Assembly: GCA_965153355.1 (NCBI GenBank) | Contig: OZ231127.1 | Coordinates: 72,850,001-72,914,000 of the forward strand | From: Flaccisagitta enflata | Taxonomy: Eukaryota > Chaetognatha > Sagittoidea > Aphragmophora | Length of the DNA stretch: 64,000 bases | Reading direction: 5' to 3' | Shown: positions 22,590 to 32,636 of the stretch, one piece after another | Numbering within the stretch: the first letter of the stretch is position 1 | How the letters are laid out: each line of letters opens with the position of its first letter | Translations under genes and position numbers: made by a program | Notes under the pieces: generated by a model | Databases searched by the model: none | Told to the model about the DNA's origin: nothing | Seen by the model: the letters and a program-made list of their open reading frames with translations, nothing else

Positions 22590-25500
22590 AAGACAGACAG
22601 ACAGACAGACAGACAGATCAACAAAGAGAAAGCGAGTGGTAGATAAAAAACCCCTACAACATTATGAAATAGAAAACGAAATGAAATGGGGAGAAATGAG
22701 AAAAAAATCAAAGGAGCAACAAAGAAAGGACAGCTCTTACCCTCACGCACTAAAAAAAAAGTAATTGCGTTAGTTACGAGTATCATCATCGTCATCAGTG
22801 AGAGTTTTCAATTGCGGGGGTAAGTGAAAAAAAGAGAAGGAGAAATGTGTGGTAAGTTTTAAAGCCAGGTGAATAGGGAAAAACATCTCCAGATGGAGTT
22901 AGGGTGCAATAAATGTCAAAGGCCAAAACGAATCTTGAAAAATGAAATTAAGCATTACTAAAGAGAATCTTTTTACTGTTTTATTGATAAATAAACCATC
23001 ATGACTCTAAATGAAATTAAGCATTACTTAAAAGAATCTCTTTACTGTTTTATTGATAAAAAAAACTATCATGACTCATTGACTTGCTCATAGTTTCAAG
23101 CATAGCTTTCCTCGACTCAAGGATTGTTTCTCAATTTAAAAATCTTAAAAAACGTCTTAACCTCGTAATAGTCTCATGTTTGTAAAATTATGTTCCCAGG
23201 TAATTGTTTTGTCCATTGACAGTTTATACAAAAGAAAGGGGAAAGTGTGTGTCAATGATGTAAATGAAAAAGGTGGAAAAATAAAGAAAAAATGAAATGA
23301 TTAATCTTGTTAACTCGTTTGAGTGTTGAATGATTTACAGGTTATAATTTGCTGGAGAGAGACTCTGTTGGATCGAAAAAGTTATCAATCTTGGATAGAC
23401 TCGAATTAATATTGCTGACAGGTGTTTGATGAACTCAAAACTGGGAAATGAAATGAAATGAGGTGTATTGGGTTGATCAAGTGGAGTCAATCAAAACAGT
23501 GCATGTGCTTGGTCGTCGTTTCCATTATCATCGTTGTGCTTGTTGTGGTTTTGTTATTGATAATATTATTAACAGAATCATGTTGTTGCCGCTTCTCGGT
23601 ACTTTACCTCTGACATAAAGGTTGGCAGCGTATGAGTAAATTGTGCCCTTGTCATTTGTGGCCACACATTCGTATTTGCCTTCATCAGATTCACTCGCCG
23701 TCTGGATCAAAAGGGATCCTGAAGTTGGGTAGGAATTGGCACGGTGAGTAACAGAATGGTGACAATCGTAAAATTGAACATCAATAGAGCAAGATCAAAA
23801 GTTGAAATAATAAACAAGAAATGTAGAAGAGAATGTAACCAGTCACCCAAGGGCAATATGTGGTCAGCGGTTGTAGGTGATGGTTAGCAGGGCAGCAGCC
23901 CCGAAAGGGACGATGTCCTGTAGAACACAGGGGGACTTCTGCCCAATTGAGCTTGTGAGGCTAAAGGCTGGGATTTGAGCCTCAAGGCTAGGATTGGAGG
24001 TTAGAGGGTGGGATTTGAGCCTTGAGGCTGGAATTTGAGTTTTGAGGCTGGGTTTTGGGCTTCCTGGCTGGGATTTGAGCTTCCAGGTTGGATTTTGAGC
24101 CTTGAGGCTGGATATTGAGCCTTGAGGCTGGGATTTGAGCCTCGAGGCTGGAATTTGAGCCACGAGTCAGGAATTTGAGCCTTGAATCTGGGATTTGGAC
24201 CTTGAGGTTGGGATTTGAGCCTTGAGGCTGGGATCTGAGCCTGGATATCGGGAATTGAGCCTCAAGGAAAGAGGGAATGCACGCACAAACAGAAGTCCCC
24301 CTGTATTCTACAGGACATCGTCCCCTTCGGGGTCGCTGCCCAAAAAGGAGAGGAAACTCGATTTGATAGGAAAGGTAGGAATTAATGAATGAGAAAAAGT
24401 TGAGCGAGAAGAAAATGGAAATAATTGGCCTTTTACCATGAATTTAATGAGATAGAGACAGAGGAATAACGACAGCACCAATGTGATGAATACAAGATAA
24501 AAGAGAAATAACGAGAGTACCATTGTGATGAATACCGTTTTAAAGATAAACAAATATGATGAATGAATACAAGATTAAAGAGAAAAAACGACAGTACCAT
24601 TGTGATGAATCTTGGTGTAAATTGGAAGCCAATTTGCCTTGAAACCGACCTGATTGAACTGATCGTGGATATTTCCTTACTAAATGTTGGGATAAAAAGA
24701 TTAGAAGTTTATATTTACTGCAGAAAAATAGTATTCTTTCAAACCGTGCACTGAATCAAACCAAATCTAAACATTTAACAAAAATGTAAGAACTAAAATT
24801 TAATCACAACGATGTCAAAGGGACGCGACGAGAAAAAAGCAAAAAGAGAAAATCACATCGAAATGGCATGTCGATTTACATGACATTTCATGTCTAACTT
24901 GAAACATAAATGAAAATAGGGGGAAGAAGCATGTCACTTAGTTTAAAGAGGAAATAAAGGCAATCAATGAACAAGTCTAAAGAATGCAACCACATTAGAT
25001 CGCATTCGCTTGAAATGAAAATTCATGATAGGAAAAATGCTGGAAACGGATGGCACAAGTAAAAGTCAAAAACAACAAAATTTAAATGTATCGAACGAAA
25101 TACAGTATTGAACTAAAACTAAGAAAAACTTTAACGAAGACCATATTCTAAACTAAAGAACGAAACTTATTCAATTAGAACAGGCAAACAGACCGTCTGA
25201 CAATCAAACAGACGGAAAGGACAGCTAAATGAATACCTTCTACAGAGTCGCAACCATGCGACTGAAAAAAAAACCTGATCACAACCAAATTCCACTGTTG
25301 AAAATTGAAATTGCTGATTTGTGGGTCCTCGCGGCGAAATTGGCTTACCCTTTGCTTTACCTTTTTCGATCAATCGTAATCTCTGATTGTTATAAACGTC
25401 TAAAGGCACATAGTCTTTCAACCAAACAATCCGAGGCTCCGGAATGCCTAAACGTGATGGAAAAAAATTCTCACATTGAAACGCGCCCATGATCACAATT

Positions 25501-27410
25501 CTCAGACAATTATTCCCACTAAAATATACGCACGTTGCTATTTACACCTTGTTATCTACACTCGTGCATGCAAAGGCTCTTGAGGACATGTGGGTTCAGT
25601 TGAACCGAATGCACGCACACGCGAACAAGCAACCACAACTAACGCTGAATTGTACTGACCGGCAGCCCTGCATTGCATGATTGCGTTGCGTTCTCGCTCC
25701 ACGGCTTTCAGCTCGGGATATTGTTGAATTTCCGGAAAGCCCATCGGCAATTTTCCATCTGCATTGGAGGGAACGGGAGAACGAGAGAACGGGCAGCTTC
25801 AACTTTAGAATTCATCTCATGCAGGCGCGTGTCAGCTGAAAGGCGCATGGGGGTAAAACTAAATAGATGTATGCTTGGGCTTAGCAGCAACAATGTTGCC
25901 AACATCCGGGATCCTTTACCTTCGGTTTCAATTTATAAATGTAATCTTAGAAACTATAGTTTTAAAAAATGTAAGGACTGTCAGATTAATGACTCAAAGA
26001 AATTTCAAATCAAAGCGACGCAGTCAATGTTATCAATGATTTGTCATGAATGCGCACTGCTTGACATAGAATCCTAAGAGCAAGAGACATATTAGCAGCG
26101 CCGAGAATTAAACTGATTTACACAAAATAATTTTGCAAATGATGAACACGCGTCATCTTTCCTCTCTGGAAATAAAAAGCGATGTTGACCGCCTATACAT
26201 TCCAAGAAAAATGGGTGGCCGTGGGCTGATATCCATCTGGGACAGCTTCAAATGTACCAATGTACGTCTTGCCCACTTCCTGAGTAAGAACAAAAGCACA
26301 AAATTGTCTAAATGCCATGAGTTTGACAGAACGTGCTTGTACTCTATAGGGAAAAGGGCAATAAAATTCCAAGAAAATCTCACCATCGATATCCCACAAA
26401 ACCTCCATGATAAGCCACTACTAAGACAAGCCCAAATTGTTGCAGACAAAACAAGAGCTGCACTCCACCAACAGAGATATGAAACCTGCCTTAACAAGCC
26501 ACAGCATGGTATATATTTCAAACTCTTAAATGGAGTAAATGTCTCAAAACAATTGAACTTATCGTGGCTTGATAAATGTCACATGTCCCCTCAAACTGAG
26601 TCATACCTCATGGCAGCCCAGGAACTTGCCCTTTTTACAAGATGGCACGAACGCCATATCTTGAAAAAACCCATCTCAGACCTTTGCCGAGTTTGCCATA
26701 GAAAGCCTGAATCCACAGCCCATATACTTTCTGGGTGTGACATCCTAGCCAAGAAAGAATATCTTGAACGCAAAAATGGGATTGCCCAATATATGCACCA
26801 TGCCTTGTGCCAAAATTTCAACATCCAAACATGCACAAAATGACACACTCATAAACCACCGGAAGTACTTATGCTTAGAAATGTAGAAATTCTCTATGAT
26901 TCCATCCTCAACACAGACAGGCCACATGTCTTCAACCGACCAGATATTGTTGTCAGAGATAAGGAAAACAAGAAATGCTATATTATTGATGTCTCCTGCC
27001 CAAATGATATCAATGTCAACGAAAAAGAACAGGAGACAATATCTAAGTATAGTGGACTGCGTGTGGAACTGGGCCGTATGTGGAATTGTGAATGTGTTGT
27101 CATCCCTATAGTGGTCGGTGGGCTTGGAGTGGTGTCCAATTGTTTTATGAAATATATGGAAATGGTTCCTGCCAAAATGTCTGCTGCAATGTGTATAAAG
27201 ATTGCCCTCCTTGGAAGCGAGAAGATCATGAGAAGATTCCTGGCGCGAAAATGACGGATAAACACAAACAAAACATTAGACTAAAGAAACACTAAAGACA
27301 AAGAATCGGCTTTCGGAACGGGATGTTCTGCGGCATTTGCGTCCAGAATCAAGTCTGAAGATGGATGTCCACCACGAGTTTTCAAAAGACTTGTGTGATA
27401 ACTCCCTGTA

Positions 27411-27474
<64 letters not shown>

Positions 27475-27678
27475 TACCATCAAGGACTTTGAGAGTGGCA
27501 TCTTGTGAAACTGGTTCTGCTAATCCATTTTCCACAACGCACGCGTAACGCGCTTCGTCCCTTCCAAGCCTCAGAGGTTCGATGCGGAGAATCGTTCCCG
27601 AAGTCCCCGTCGCATCGCCCTCCATGTCAATGATCATATACCGCTGAGCTGCAGTTTGTAGAAAAGGAAGAGAAAACA

Positions 27679-27775
<97 letters not shown>

Positions 27776-29535
27776 ATTGTTGTTGTTGTAACTGTCTCCA
27801 TGATCCTTTTTGCTTTCTACTTTGATTTAGTGATTTTACTTGTTAAAGTTGAAGAATAGGCGTGATCAGTAAATCCCTTTATCAATTTACCCATTTATCC
27901 ATTCATCTTTTCATCCATTCATCCCTTCATCCCTTAATTCATTCATCCATTTATCCATTCATCTTTTCATCCATTCATCCATTTATCCATTTATCCATTC
28001 ATCTTTTCATCCATTCATCTTTTCATCCATTTATCCATTCCTCTGTTTATCCATTCATCCATTCATCTTTTCATCCATTTATCTTTTCATCCATTCATCT
28101 TTTCATCCATTCATCCATTTATCCATTCATCCATTCATCCATTCATCCATTCATCCATTCATCCATTCATCCATTCATCCATTCATCCATTTATCCATTC
28201 ATCCATTCATCCATTCATCCATTCATCCATTCATCCATTCATCCATTCCTCCATTCCTCCATTCATCCATTTATCCATTCCTCCGTGCATCTATTCATCT
28301 ATTCATATTTTCATCCATTCATCTTTTCATTCATTCATCCATTCATCTTTTTATCCATTCATCCATTTATCCATTCATCTTTTTATTCATTCATCCATTT
28401 ATCCATTCCTCCGTTCATTCATTCATCTTATCATATTTTCATCCATTCATCTTTTCATTCATTCATCCATTCATCCATTCATCTTTTTATCCATTCATCC
28501 ATTTATCCATTCCTCCGTTCATCCATTCATCTTTTCTTATTTTCATCCATTCATCTTTTTATCCATTCATCAATTCATCCATTCATCTTTTCATCCATTC
28601 ATCTTTTTATCCATTCATCCATTTATCCATTCTTCCGTTCATCCATTCATCCATTCATCTTTTCATCCATACAACTATCCACCCATAAATTCACTAACCT
28701 GCTTCTCCGGATATTCTTTTGCCATTTTTGCGCCATTCGAATGTGGGCTTGGGATTTCCTGAGGCGCGGCAGAAGAAGGAGATAATCCCGCCCGTCACTC
28801 CGATCTGGTCACGCGGGGGATCCGTGATCTTGGCTGGACCTGAGGGTAGGGGTGGGGAAGGGGGTTGTGAGTGGTAGATGGAGAAGGAGATGTAGTCATG
28901 TGCATGTAAGGGGTGGGGGTGGGGTGGGGGTTGTGAGTGGTAGATGGAGATGGAGATGTAGCCATGTAGGGGGTGGGGTGGGGGTTGTGAGTGGTAGATG
29001 GAGATGAAGGGGGTGGGGTTCAGGGGTTGGGATCAAGGTCGAGGGTGTGGGAGGGATGATGGAAAATGATAAATTACGATTAGTAAACGGTTGAAGAAAT
29101 GATTTGAATTTGATCAAGAAGGGGGAATAGTCAAACATGTAATAATTTGCCGGTGTGGGGAAATGAAAGATAGAGGTTGAAAGTGAAAATTGAAGTAGTG
29201 ATGAAAATGTGATGAATTGGACGACATCAGCCTTTAATGCCTTAAGTCAACGCCAAGGATCTTGGTGATCCCGATTTTGATTCATTGCAACTTACTCGTG
29301 ACGTACTGCACGTATCCCCAAGCGTCATCACTAAAGCCTGCCCCTCCTTCTTCGCCTCCTCCTCCTGCTCCTCTTCCTCTTTCGCCCCCCGGGGTGTTCT
29401 CCTTTACCCCCGCGGATCCCAAACCCACGTAAGACTCGTCGCGCCCCGATTGGGGGATATGAGGGGCGGGGGCCAAATACCCCGGCGCGGGCCGAGGGTC
29501 GTATACCCCTAGGGGTGAAGGGGGACCCTGATCGC
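13614..29535 (-). CDS. Lar: LAR-type receptor protein tyrosine phosphatase, extracellular part (partial gene)
   Basis: LAR-family receptors are axonal and synaptic adhesion receptors with three Ig domains, up to nine FN3 domains, a membrane span and two cytoplasmic phosphatase domains. Fifteen phase-consistent exons (2013 nt, 671 codons) encode a Gly/Pro-rich leader region, Ig1 (FFCRASG..YACVVEN), Ig2 ([17 protein letters not shown]), Ig3 ([43 protein letters not shown]), FN3-1, FN3-2 and most of FN3-3. The Ig3 opening and the VPVGRN motif are diagnostic of the LAR/PTPRD/PTPRF/PTPRS family. The exon with start codon and signal peptide was not found to the right, and the remaining FN3, transmembrane and phosphatase exons must lie beyond the left edge. 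Introns hold a non-LTR retrotransposon, several MITEs and minisatellite elements. No disabling change is seen. Confidence 0.9.
14106..14241 (-). CDS. Lar: LAR exon 14: first half of FN3-3
   Basis: Acceptor CTACGCAG, donor GTAATG. It encodes [19 protein letters not shown] and [18 protein letters not shown], matching the start of LAR FN3-3 (VPSxP, LxW, YELYWN). Confidence 0.9.
14242..15747. other. LAR intron 13 contents
   Basis: Holds (GTT)14 at 14319-14358, TCTG and TTTC arrays at 14800-14896 and a pyrimidine-rich tail to about 15070. No exon or mobile-element end was recognised in the rest. Confidence 0.5.
15748..15796 (-). CDS. Lar: LAR exon 13: end of FN3-2
   Basis: A 49-nt exon between acceptor CATTCCAG and donor GTGAGT, encoding [16 protein letters not shown], the G strand of FN3-2. 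Confidence 0.85.
15913..16062 (-). CDS. Lar: LAR exon 12: middle of FN3-2
   Basis: Exactly 50 codons in phase 0 between CTTCATAG and GTTAGC. Encodes [17 protein letters not shown] and [19 protein letters not shown], strongly LAR FN3-2. Confidence 0.9.
16373..16614 (-). CDS. Lar: LAR exon 11: end of FN3-1 and start of FN3-2
   Basis: Acceptor ATCTCCAG, donor GTGAGT. Encodes [33 protein letters not shown] and [21 protein letters not shown], spanning the FN3-1/FN3-2 junction. Confidence 0.92.
16929..17008 (-). CDS. Lar: LAR exon 10: middle of FN3-1
   Basis: Acceptor GTCTTCAG, donor GTATGG. Encodes [20 protein letters not shown], the C-C' strands of FN3-1. Confidence 0.85.
17066..17389. mobile_element. 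hAT-type MITE, copy 1
   Basis: Terminal inverted repeats CAGGGGTGTATATTCTTGAG and its near-inverse at the right end are flanked by a perfect 8-bp direct repeat TATGAAAG. The CAGGGG ends and the 8-bp target duplication are characteristic of the hAT superfamily. The interior is short, with C- and T-rich runs, and has no ORF. Confidence 0.85.
17905..18080. mobile_element. Tc1/mariner (pogo/Tigger-like) MITE
   Basis: 176 bp with terminal repeats CAGTGGAACCCCGC and CAGTAGGACCCCGC (reverse strand), flanked by TA on both sides. These ends are typical of non-autonomous pogo/Tigger-type elements. Confidence 0.8.
18285..19330. mobile_element. Palindromic minisatellite element C5 split by foldback F2
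   Basis: The left arm (GGGCAGTGGCCCCGAAGGGG) is at 18293-18360. The array resumes at about 19000-19200 with monomers that flip orientation near 19100, and the right arm plus the GGGTACCGCTGACC module end at about 19330. Foldback F2 (18373-18990) lies between the arm and the array, consistent with insertion into the element. Confidence 0.65.
18373..18990. mobile_element. Foldback element F2
   Basis: Nearly the whole 618 bp is an inverted repeat. The ends read CACAGCCCTCTCACAGCAAG and its inverse and are flanked by a 7-bp TCCTCCT repeat, which is weak evidence because the flank is low-complexity. The core TTTGATAGGTCGCA matches foldback elements F1 and F3. Confidence 0.75.
19515..19584 (-). 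CDS. Lar: LAR exon 9: start of FN3-1
   Basis: A 70-nt exon with acceptor TTGAACAG and donor GTTTGT. Encodes [19 protein letters not shown] then KLDW, the Ig3-FN3-1 junction. Confidence 0.8.
19995..20087. repeat. (CA)n microsatellite
   Basis: About 45 CA units, within 25 bp of the donor of LAR exon 8. Confidence 0.97.
20110..20256 (-). CDS. Lar: LAR exon 8: second half of Ig3
   Basis: Acceptor CTCTTACAG, donor GTAAAG. Encodes [19 protein letters not shown] and [19 protein letters not shown]. The first 56 nt plus 36 nt of upstream intron are tandemly copied four more times to the right. Confidence 0.92.
20257..20630 (-). repeat. 92-bp tandem copies of an exon 5' end with its splice acceptor
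   Basis: The junction GGTCGCCTG occurs at 20251, 20343, 20435 and 20527, and a diverged form at 20619, a period of exactly 92 bp. Each unit contains 36 nt of intron ending in CTCTTACAG and the first 56 nt of LAR exon 8. The upstream copies run from the exon piece into intron sequence with an early in-frame TAA. Confidence 0.95.
20868..20922. repeat. (CT)n microsatellite
   Basis: On the LAR transcript this is a (GA)n run beginning a few bases after the donor of exon 7. Confidence 0.97.
20932..21057 (-). CDS. Lar: LAR exon 7: first half of Ig3
   Basis: Acceptor GCCATGCAG, donor GTGAGG. Encodes [19 protein letters not shown] and [17 protein letters not shown], the most LAR-specific part of the gene. 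Confidence 0.93.
21058..23607. other. LAR intron 6 contents
   Basis: No exon seen. Contains a G/A-rich block to 21315, (GACA)n at 22520-22617 and a 65-bp direct duplication at about 22944-23077 (unit with AAGCATTACT and TTTACTGTTTTATTGATAAA). The rest is unassigned. Confidence 0.5.
22520..22617. repeat. (GACA)n microsatellite
   Basis: About 24 GACA units with one interruption. Confidence 0.97.
23608..23718 (-). CDS. Lar: LAR exon 6: end of Ig2
   Basis: Acceptor CAACTTCAG, donor GTAAAG. Encodes [19 protein letters not shown] and [16 protein letters not shown], the F and G strands of Ig2. Confidence 0.9.
23845..24345. mobile_element. Minisatellite element C6
   Basis: The left arm has GCCCAAGGGCAATATGTGG, GGGCAGCAGCCCCGAAAGGG and CCTGTAGAACACAGGGGGAC. 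About fifteen 20-bp GAGCCTTGAGGCTGGGATTT units follow, then the inverse arm GTCCCCCTGTATTCTACAGG..GCTGCCC. Lies in a LAR intron. Confidence 0.8.
24346..25360. other. LAR intron stretch, no gene seen
   Basis: Local tandem copies of an A-rich unit with ACCATTGTGATGAATAC occur at 24430-24610. Nothing else is recognisable. Confidence 0.4.
25361..25447 (-). CDS. Lar: LAR exon 5: middle of Ig2
   Basis: Acceptor CACGTTTAG, donor GTAAAG. Encodes [16 protein letters not shown] and [10 protein letters not shown], the C-E strands of Ig2 after the conserved Trp. Confidence 0.88.
25660..25758 (-). CDS. Lar: LAR exon 4: start of Ig2
   Basis: Acceptor CCAATGCAG, donor GTCAGT. Encodes [19 protein letters not shown] then NAIMQCRAA, including the first Ig2 cysteine. 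Confidence 0.88.
26112..27295 (+). mobile_element. 5'-truncated non-LTR retrotransposon with restriction-like endonuclease
   Basis: One frame runs from just after a stop at 26109-26111 to a stop at 27252-27254, interrupted only by an in-frame TGA at 26841-26843. It encodes the end of a reverse transcriptase ([16 protein letters not shown]), a CCHC knuckle ([18 protein letters not shown], from 26685) and a PD-(D/E)XK nuclease ([25 protein letters not shown], then K..Y). This C-terminal order belongs to the R2/R4/NeSL-type elements. The reverse-transcriptase active site is missing, so the copy is dead on arrival. The 5' boundary is approximate. It lies antisense within a LAR intron. Confidence 0.85.
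26133..27254 (+). pseudogene. RT thumb / CCHC / restriction-like endonuclease ORF with one stop
   Basis: Codons before and after the TGA at 26841 are in the same frame, and the text around it (CTK, stop, HTHKPPEVL) fits the family, where a Trp is usual just before a HxPE-type motif. A TGG-to-TGA change is the simplest reading. The nuclease motif residues Asp (RPD) and Asp with downstream Lys and Tyr remain. Confidence 0.8.
27414..27472. repeat. (CT)n microsatellite abutting a splice donor
   Basis: In the LAR transcript the donor of exon 3 reads GTAAGGAGAGAGAG and runs straight into this (GA)n repeat. Confidence 0.97.
27478..27648 (-). CDS. Lar: LAR exon 3: second half of Ig1
   Basis: Acceptor AACTGCAG, donor GTAAGG. 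Encodes [20 protein letters not shown] then [20 protein letters not shown], the E-F strands of Ig1 with its second cysteine. Confidence 0.92.
27679..27790. repeat. (GTT)n microsatellite
   Basis: About 36 GTT units. Confidence 0.97.
27880..28690. repeat. Degenerate CATC/CATT array
   Basis: Over 800 bp of ATCCATTCATCC and ATCTTTTCATCC units. It fills most of a LAR intron and ends next to the exon 2 donor. Confidence 0.9.
28699..28839 (-). CDS. Lar: LAR exon 2: first half of Ig1
   Basis: Acceptor TACCCTCAG, donor GTTAGT. Encodes [37 protein letters not shown] and NGKRISGEA, matching Ig1 of LAR receptors (FxCxAxGxPxPxxxWRKNGK). Confidence 0.92.
28851..29020. repeat. G-rich minisatellite
   Basis: About 60-bp units with GGGGTTGTGAGTGGTAGATG repeat three times. 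Runs of GGGG every few bases make G-quadruplex folding possible on the plus strand. Confidence 0.8.
29296..29535 (-). CDS. Lar: LAR exon 1 of those visible: Gly/Pro-rich region before Ig1
   Basis: Acceptor CACATCAGCAG, donor GTAAGT. The frame is open throughout and joins exon 2 in phase through a split Ser codon. Encodes [19 protein letters not shown], a Gly-rich run ([15 protein letters not shown]) and [12 protein letters not shown]. Known LAR receptors have no comparable segment before Ig1, so this could be lineage-specific or alternatively spliced. Confidence 0.6.
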
Positions 29536-30734
29536 CTGCTGATGTGCGTAAAAGAAATTCACGTCCATGGCAAAAGGGAAAAATAAGGAAAGTCAGACAA
29601 ACAGAAAGAAGGGAAAATGGAAAGAAATCTCAGAAGTAAAGATAGATTTGAAATAAAAAAAGAAAATGCAATAATGAGAACAACGGAAAGTAGAACAATG
29701 AGTAAAAACCGCAGCACGAAAAAAAAAGAATTAGAAATTAGATTCAGGGAACCCCAGAATCGCAATGAAACAAAAAGGAAACGAGGAAAAAGCAAAATGA
29801 GGATAAAAGTGAAAGCGACAGAGAGCAACAAAAGGGGTGGAGCAAACACGGAAATGTTGTGGGGAGGCAAGCGGAGGTAAGAGGCAAAGTCAAAACGCAA
29901 TTTAAGGATAGAGTAAGCACGGGATTAATCAATAATTCAAAAGGGTTTGGATCAATCAACAGCAAAAAAAAAAAAAAAAGGAAAAAAAAGAAAAAAAAAA
30001 GAATTACCAAATTCAGTTGCGGATAAGAGGAAAATTTAGATGTGAAAAAAGAAAGAATTGGAGTGGGACAAATGAAGAGGACGAAAAATAAAGATAGAAA
30101 AAAAAAGCGATATAAAAAGATGGAATGAATTTAAAAAAAAAACGAGAGAGATTTCCCATAATTCGGGATAAGAAAGCAGAAGCCATGTTGTAGAAAAAAA
30201 AGTGCGGAAAACGTGATGTTGTGTCGGCATCCAATTGAGAAAGAAGCAGGAGAACAGTAACGGTAAGTGGGTAAAAGTAGATGTGGTTTCGCGGCATCCA
30301 ATTTGATTGTGGTGCAGGAAAAGAAGCAGATGCAGACAGAGAGAGAGAGAAAGAAAGAAAAGTGTACCTGATTATCAAACATGAACAATGAGCGTGAGGA
30401 GAAAATGGCTAATCTTATATTATACTAATGACGATTATCGCCGCTTAGACTGGCATGCACTGGAGTAAAAAATCAAGTATGTACAGCATGCAAAGTCTGA
30501 GCTCTTCGTTTCATGCAATAACTTTAGCGATATCATATCGCCGTAACTATCACTATCAGCAATTCAGCATCATTGTATTTATAGTTTACAATCATCAACA
30601 TGTACGTTTTTGTCATCAAGTCAACACGACCATTTGTCGTCATTGTAGGAAAACGAGCCGGCTACTTTTTATTTTTCTTCTCTCCACCGAATCTTGGAAT
30701 AGTCTTTGAGAATTCTGACGCAGCTCTTTGAATT
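29536..30734. other. Purine-rich intergenic or 5' intronic DNA
   Basis: A- and GA-rich with no coding signal. The missing first exon of LAR could lie in 29.5-44 kb, but I could not identify it. Confidence 0.4.
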
Positions 30735-30870
30735 TTTAGGTGCGATGAAGCATCTTTATAACTGTCTGTGTCCGTCGGTCGGTCTGTTGGTTGGTCGGTC
30801 GGTCGGGTAACGCATTCGTTCGACGATCCACAAGTCGCACCTTATTGGCCTACTTGGCCTTGTTTTATCA
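30735..30870 (+). mobile_element. Short interspersed element, A family
   Basis: 5' hairpin AGGTGCGATGAAGCATCTTT, TATAACTG, GTGTCCGTCGGTC tract, GCATTCGTTCGACGATCCAC, and 3' end TTGGCCTACTTGGCCTTGTT. The same modules occur at 40620-40756 and, reversed, at 59915-60040. Confidence 0.75.
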
Positions 30871-31194
30871 TTCTCTCGCTGAATTGTCTCTGTACCAAAT
30901 TTGCATTAACTTCCTGTTGGCACTTCACCTCAAACAACATGCGTGCATATAATACATTTCTGTCGAGTAGCATGTATTTTCCCCTATTCTGCCGAGTAGC
31001 GGCAAAACTCGCAACTTGTTAACTTACGTGCTTACTCAAACACTTGTAAATTGATATAAGTTCAAATTCAATTTCAGTCATTTTCCATTTCATTCATTAC
31101 GCCCAGTTGATAAAATCTCGCTTGCAATGAAGTTTTTAATTAGTTCGCTAATCGTTTCGTCTCCTTATCCCCGCACAAACCAAGTTCTTTGCTC

Positions 31195-31840
31195 GTCCCG
31201 GATTTCATACTCTTCCTCATCTTCTTTGCACGTCCTCATTTTCATGCTCATCCTCATCGTCTTTTCTCATCCTCATTATCATCTTCCTTATCTTCTTTGT
31301 TTATCCTCATAACCGTCTTCCTCATCATCTGTGCTAGTCCTCATTTTCATCTTCATCACTTTCTTCTTTGCTCATCCTAGTTTTCATCTTCTTCATCTTC
31401 ATTACTCATCCTTATTTTGATCTTACTCCTCATCTATTTTGCTTGTCCTCGTTTTCATCTTCATCCTCATTTTCTTTGCTCATCCACATCTTCATCTTCA
31501 TCCTTAACTCCCATGCTTGTCTTATCTTCATCCTCATCCTCTTTGCATGTCTTCATTTTCATTTTCATCTTCATCCTCATTTCCTTTCAATTATCCTCAA
31601 TTACCTTTTCATCCTCATCTTCTGTGCTCGTCCTCATTCTCATCTTCATCCTCATTTCATTGTGCTTGTCCTTGATTCTATCTTTCTCCTTATCTTCTTT
31701 GTTCTTCCTCGTTTTCACCTTTCTCCTCATCTTCTCTGCTTGTCTTCATGTTCATCTTCCTCATCATCTTCTTTTATTGTCCTCATGTTCATCTTCCTCC
31801 TCATCTTTCTTTGCTTGTCCCTTGATATTCTTCCGTGGAT
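31195..31840. repeat. Degenerate pyrimidine-rich minisatellite
   Basis: Repeated CTCATCTTCATCCTCATCTT and TTTGCTCGTCCTCATTTTCA phrases for 650 bp. Open frames in it are a by-product. Pyrimidine-rich unique-looking DNA continues to about 32250. Confidence 0.75.
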
Positions 31841-32636
31841 TTGCGTTGGATTTTCTGCCTAATTCTTTCCCCAAATCCATTCTGAGACACCAATTTCAAT
31901 TTTCTCCTCATCCCCCTTCCGTTCCCTCCGAAGACCCTTTTCCCCTTAGCTATATTCCCCGTTCCCTTTCCGAGTTTCTCTAATCTTTACAACCCCTGCC
32001 TCCACTTTTATTTTCATCTCTAACGTTCCGACCCTCCTCCCCTGCAAAATTTCTCCACGACCTCGTTTTCTCAGTGCTTCTAGCATTTCCACCGACTCCT
32101 ATCCCCCTAATTGCTTCAGCACTACAAACTCATCTCTAACACTCTCTTTGTGTCCTCCAGATTCTTTATTTTCCTTCCCAAGTCCTCCCACCCAGTCCCC
32201 TCACCCCCAGTCCCCCCCCCCTTTCTGCAGATCCCCACTCCAAATTACTCATCGGTTGAGCCAGGATTTTGTGTACAACCCGGCGTTTGTTTCATTACTT
32301 TGGGTCTTTGTTAGATCCTTTTGTTGAAAAAGAAAGGGTTGACTTTCTTGCTCGTTGTTGGTTTGAACTTATTTTAAGGAAAGCCTCCTTGACTTTTTTG
32401 TTGCTGAAAACATTGTCTTAAAGTAGACCAATGACAGATGCCCACGCAGCGAGTTTTTTTTTATCTTACATTTGGGAGTTTGCTAGGTTGCCTGTCCTGT
32501 GGCATTTTGTGTGTGTGAGTGAGTGTGTTTGTCTTTTGGGGGGATAGACATTTGTTGTACTTTTAGGGGTATTCGCTCAGAACTATTAGGAGCGGCACGA
32601 TTCCAAATAGATGTTTTCAGTTGGAAAGATTTCTAC

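Noticed and set aside
27862-28785. 307-codon open frame rich in His, Pro, Phe, Ile, Ser
   Set aside because: Translation of a degenerate CATC/CATT array that lacks stop triplets. It overlaps LAR exon 2 on the other strand.
31368-31983. 164- and 188-codon overlapping hydrophobic frames
   Set aside because: Both arise from a degenerate CTTCATCCTCAT minisatellite.
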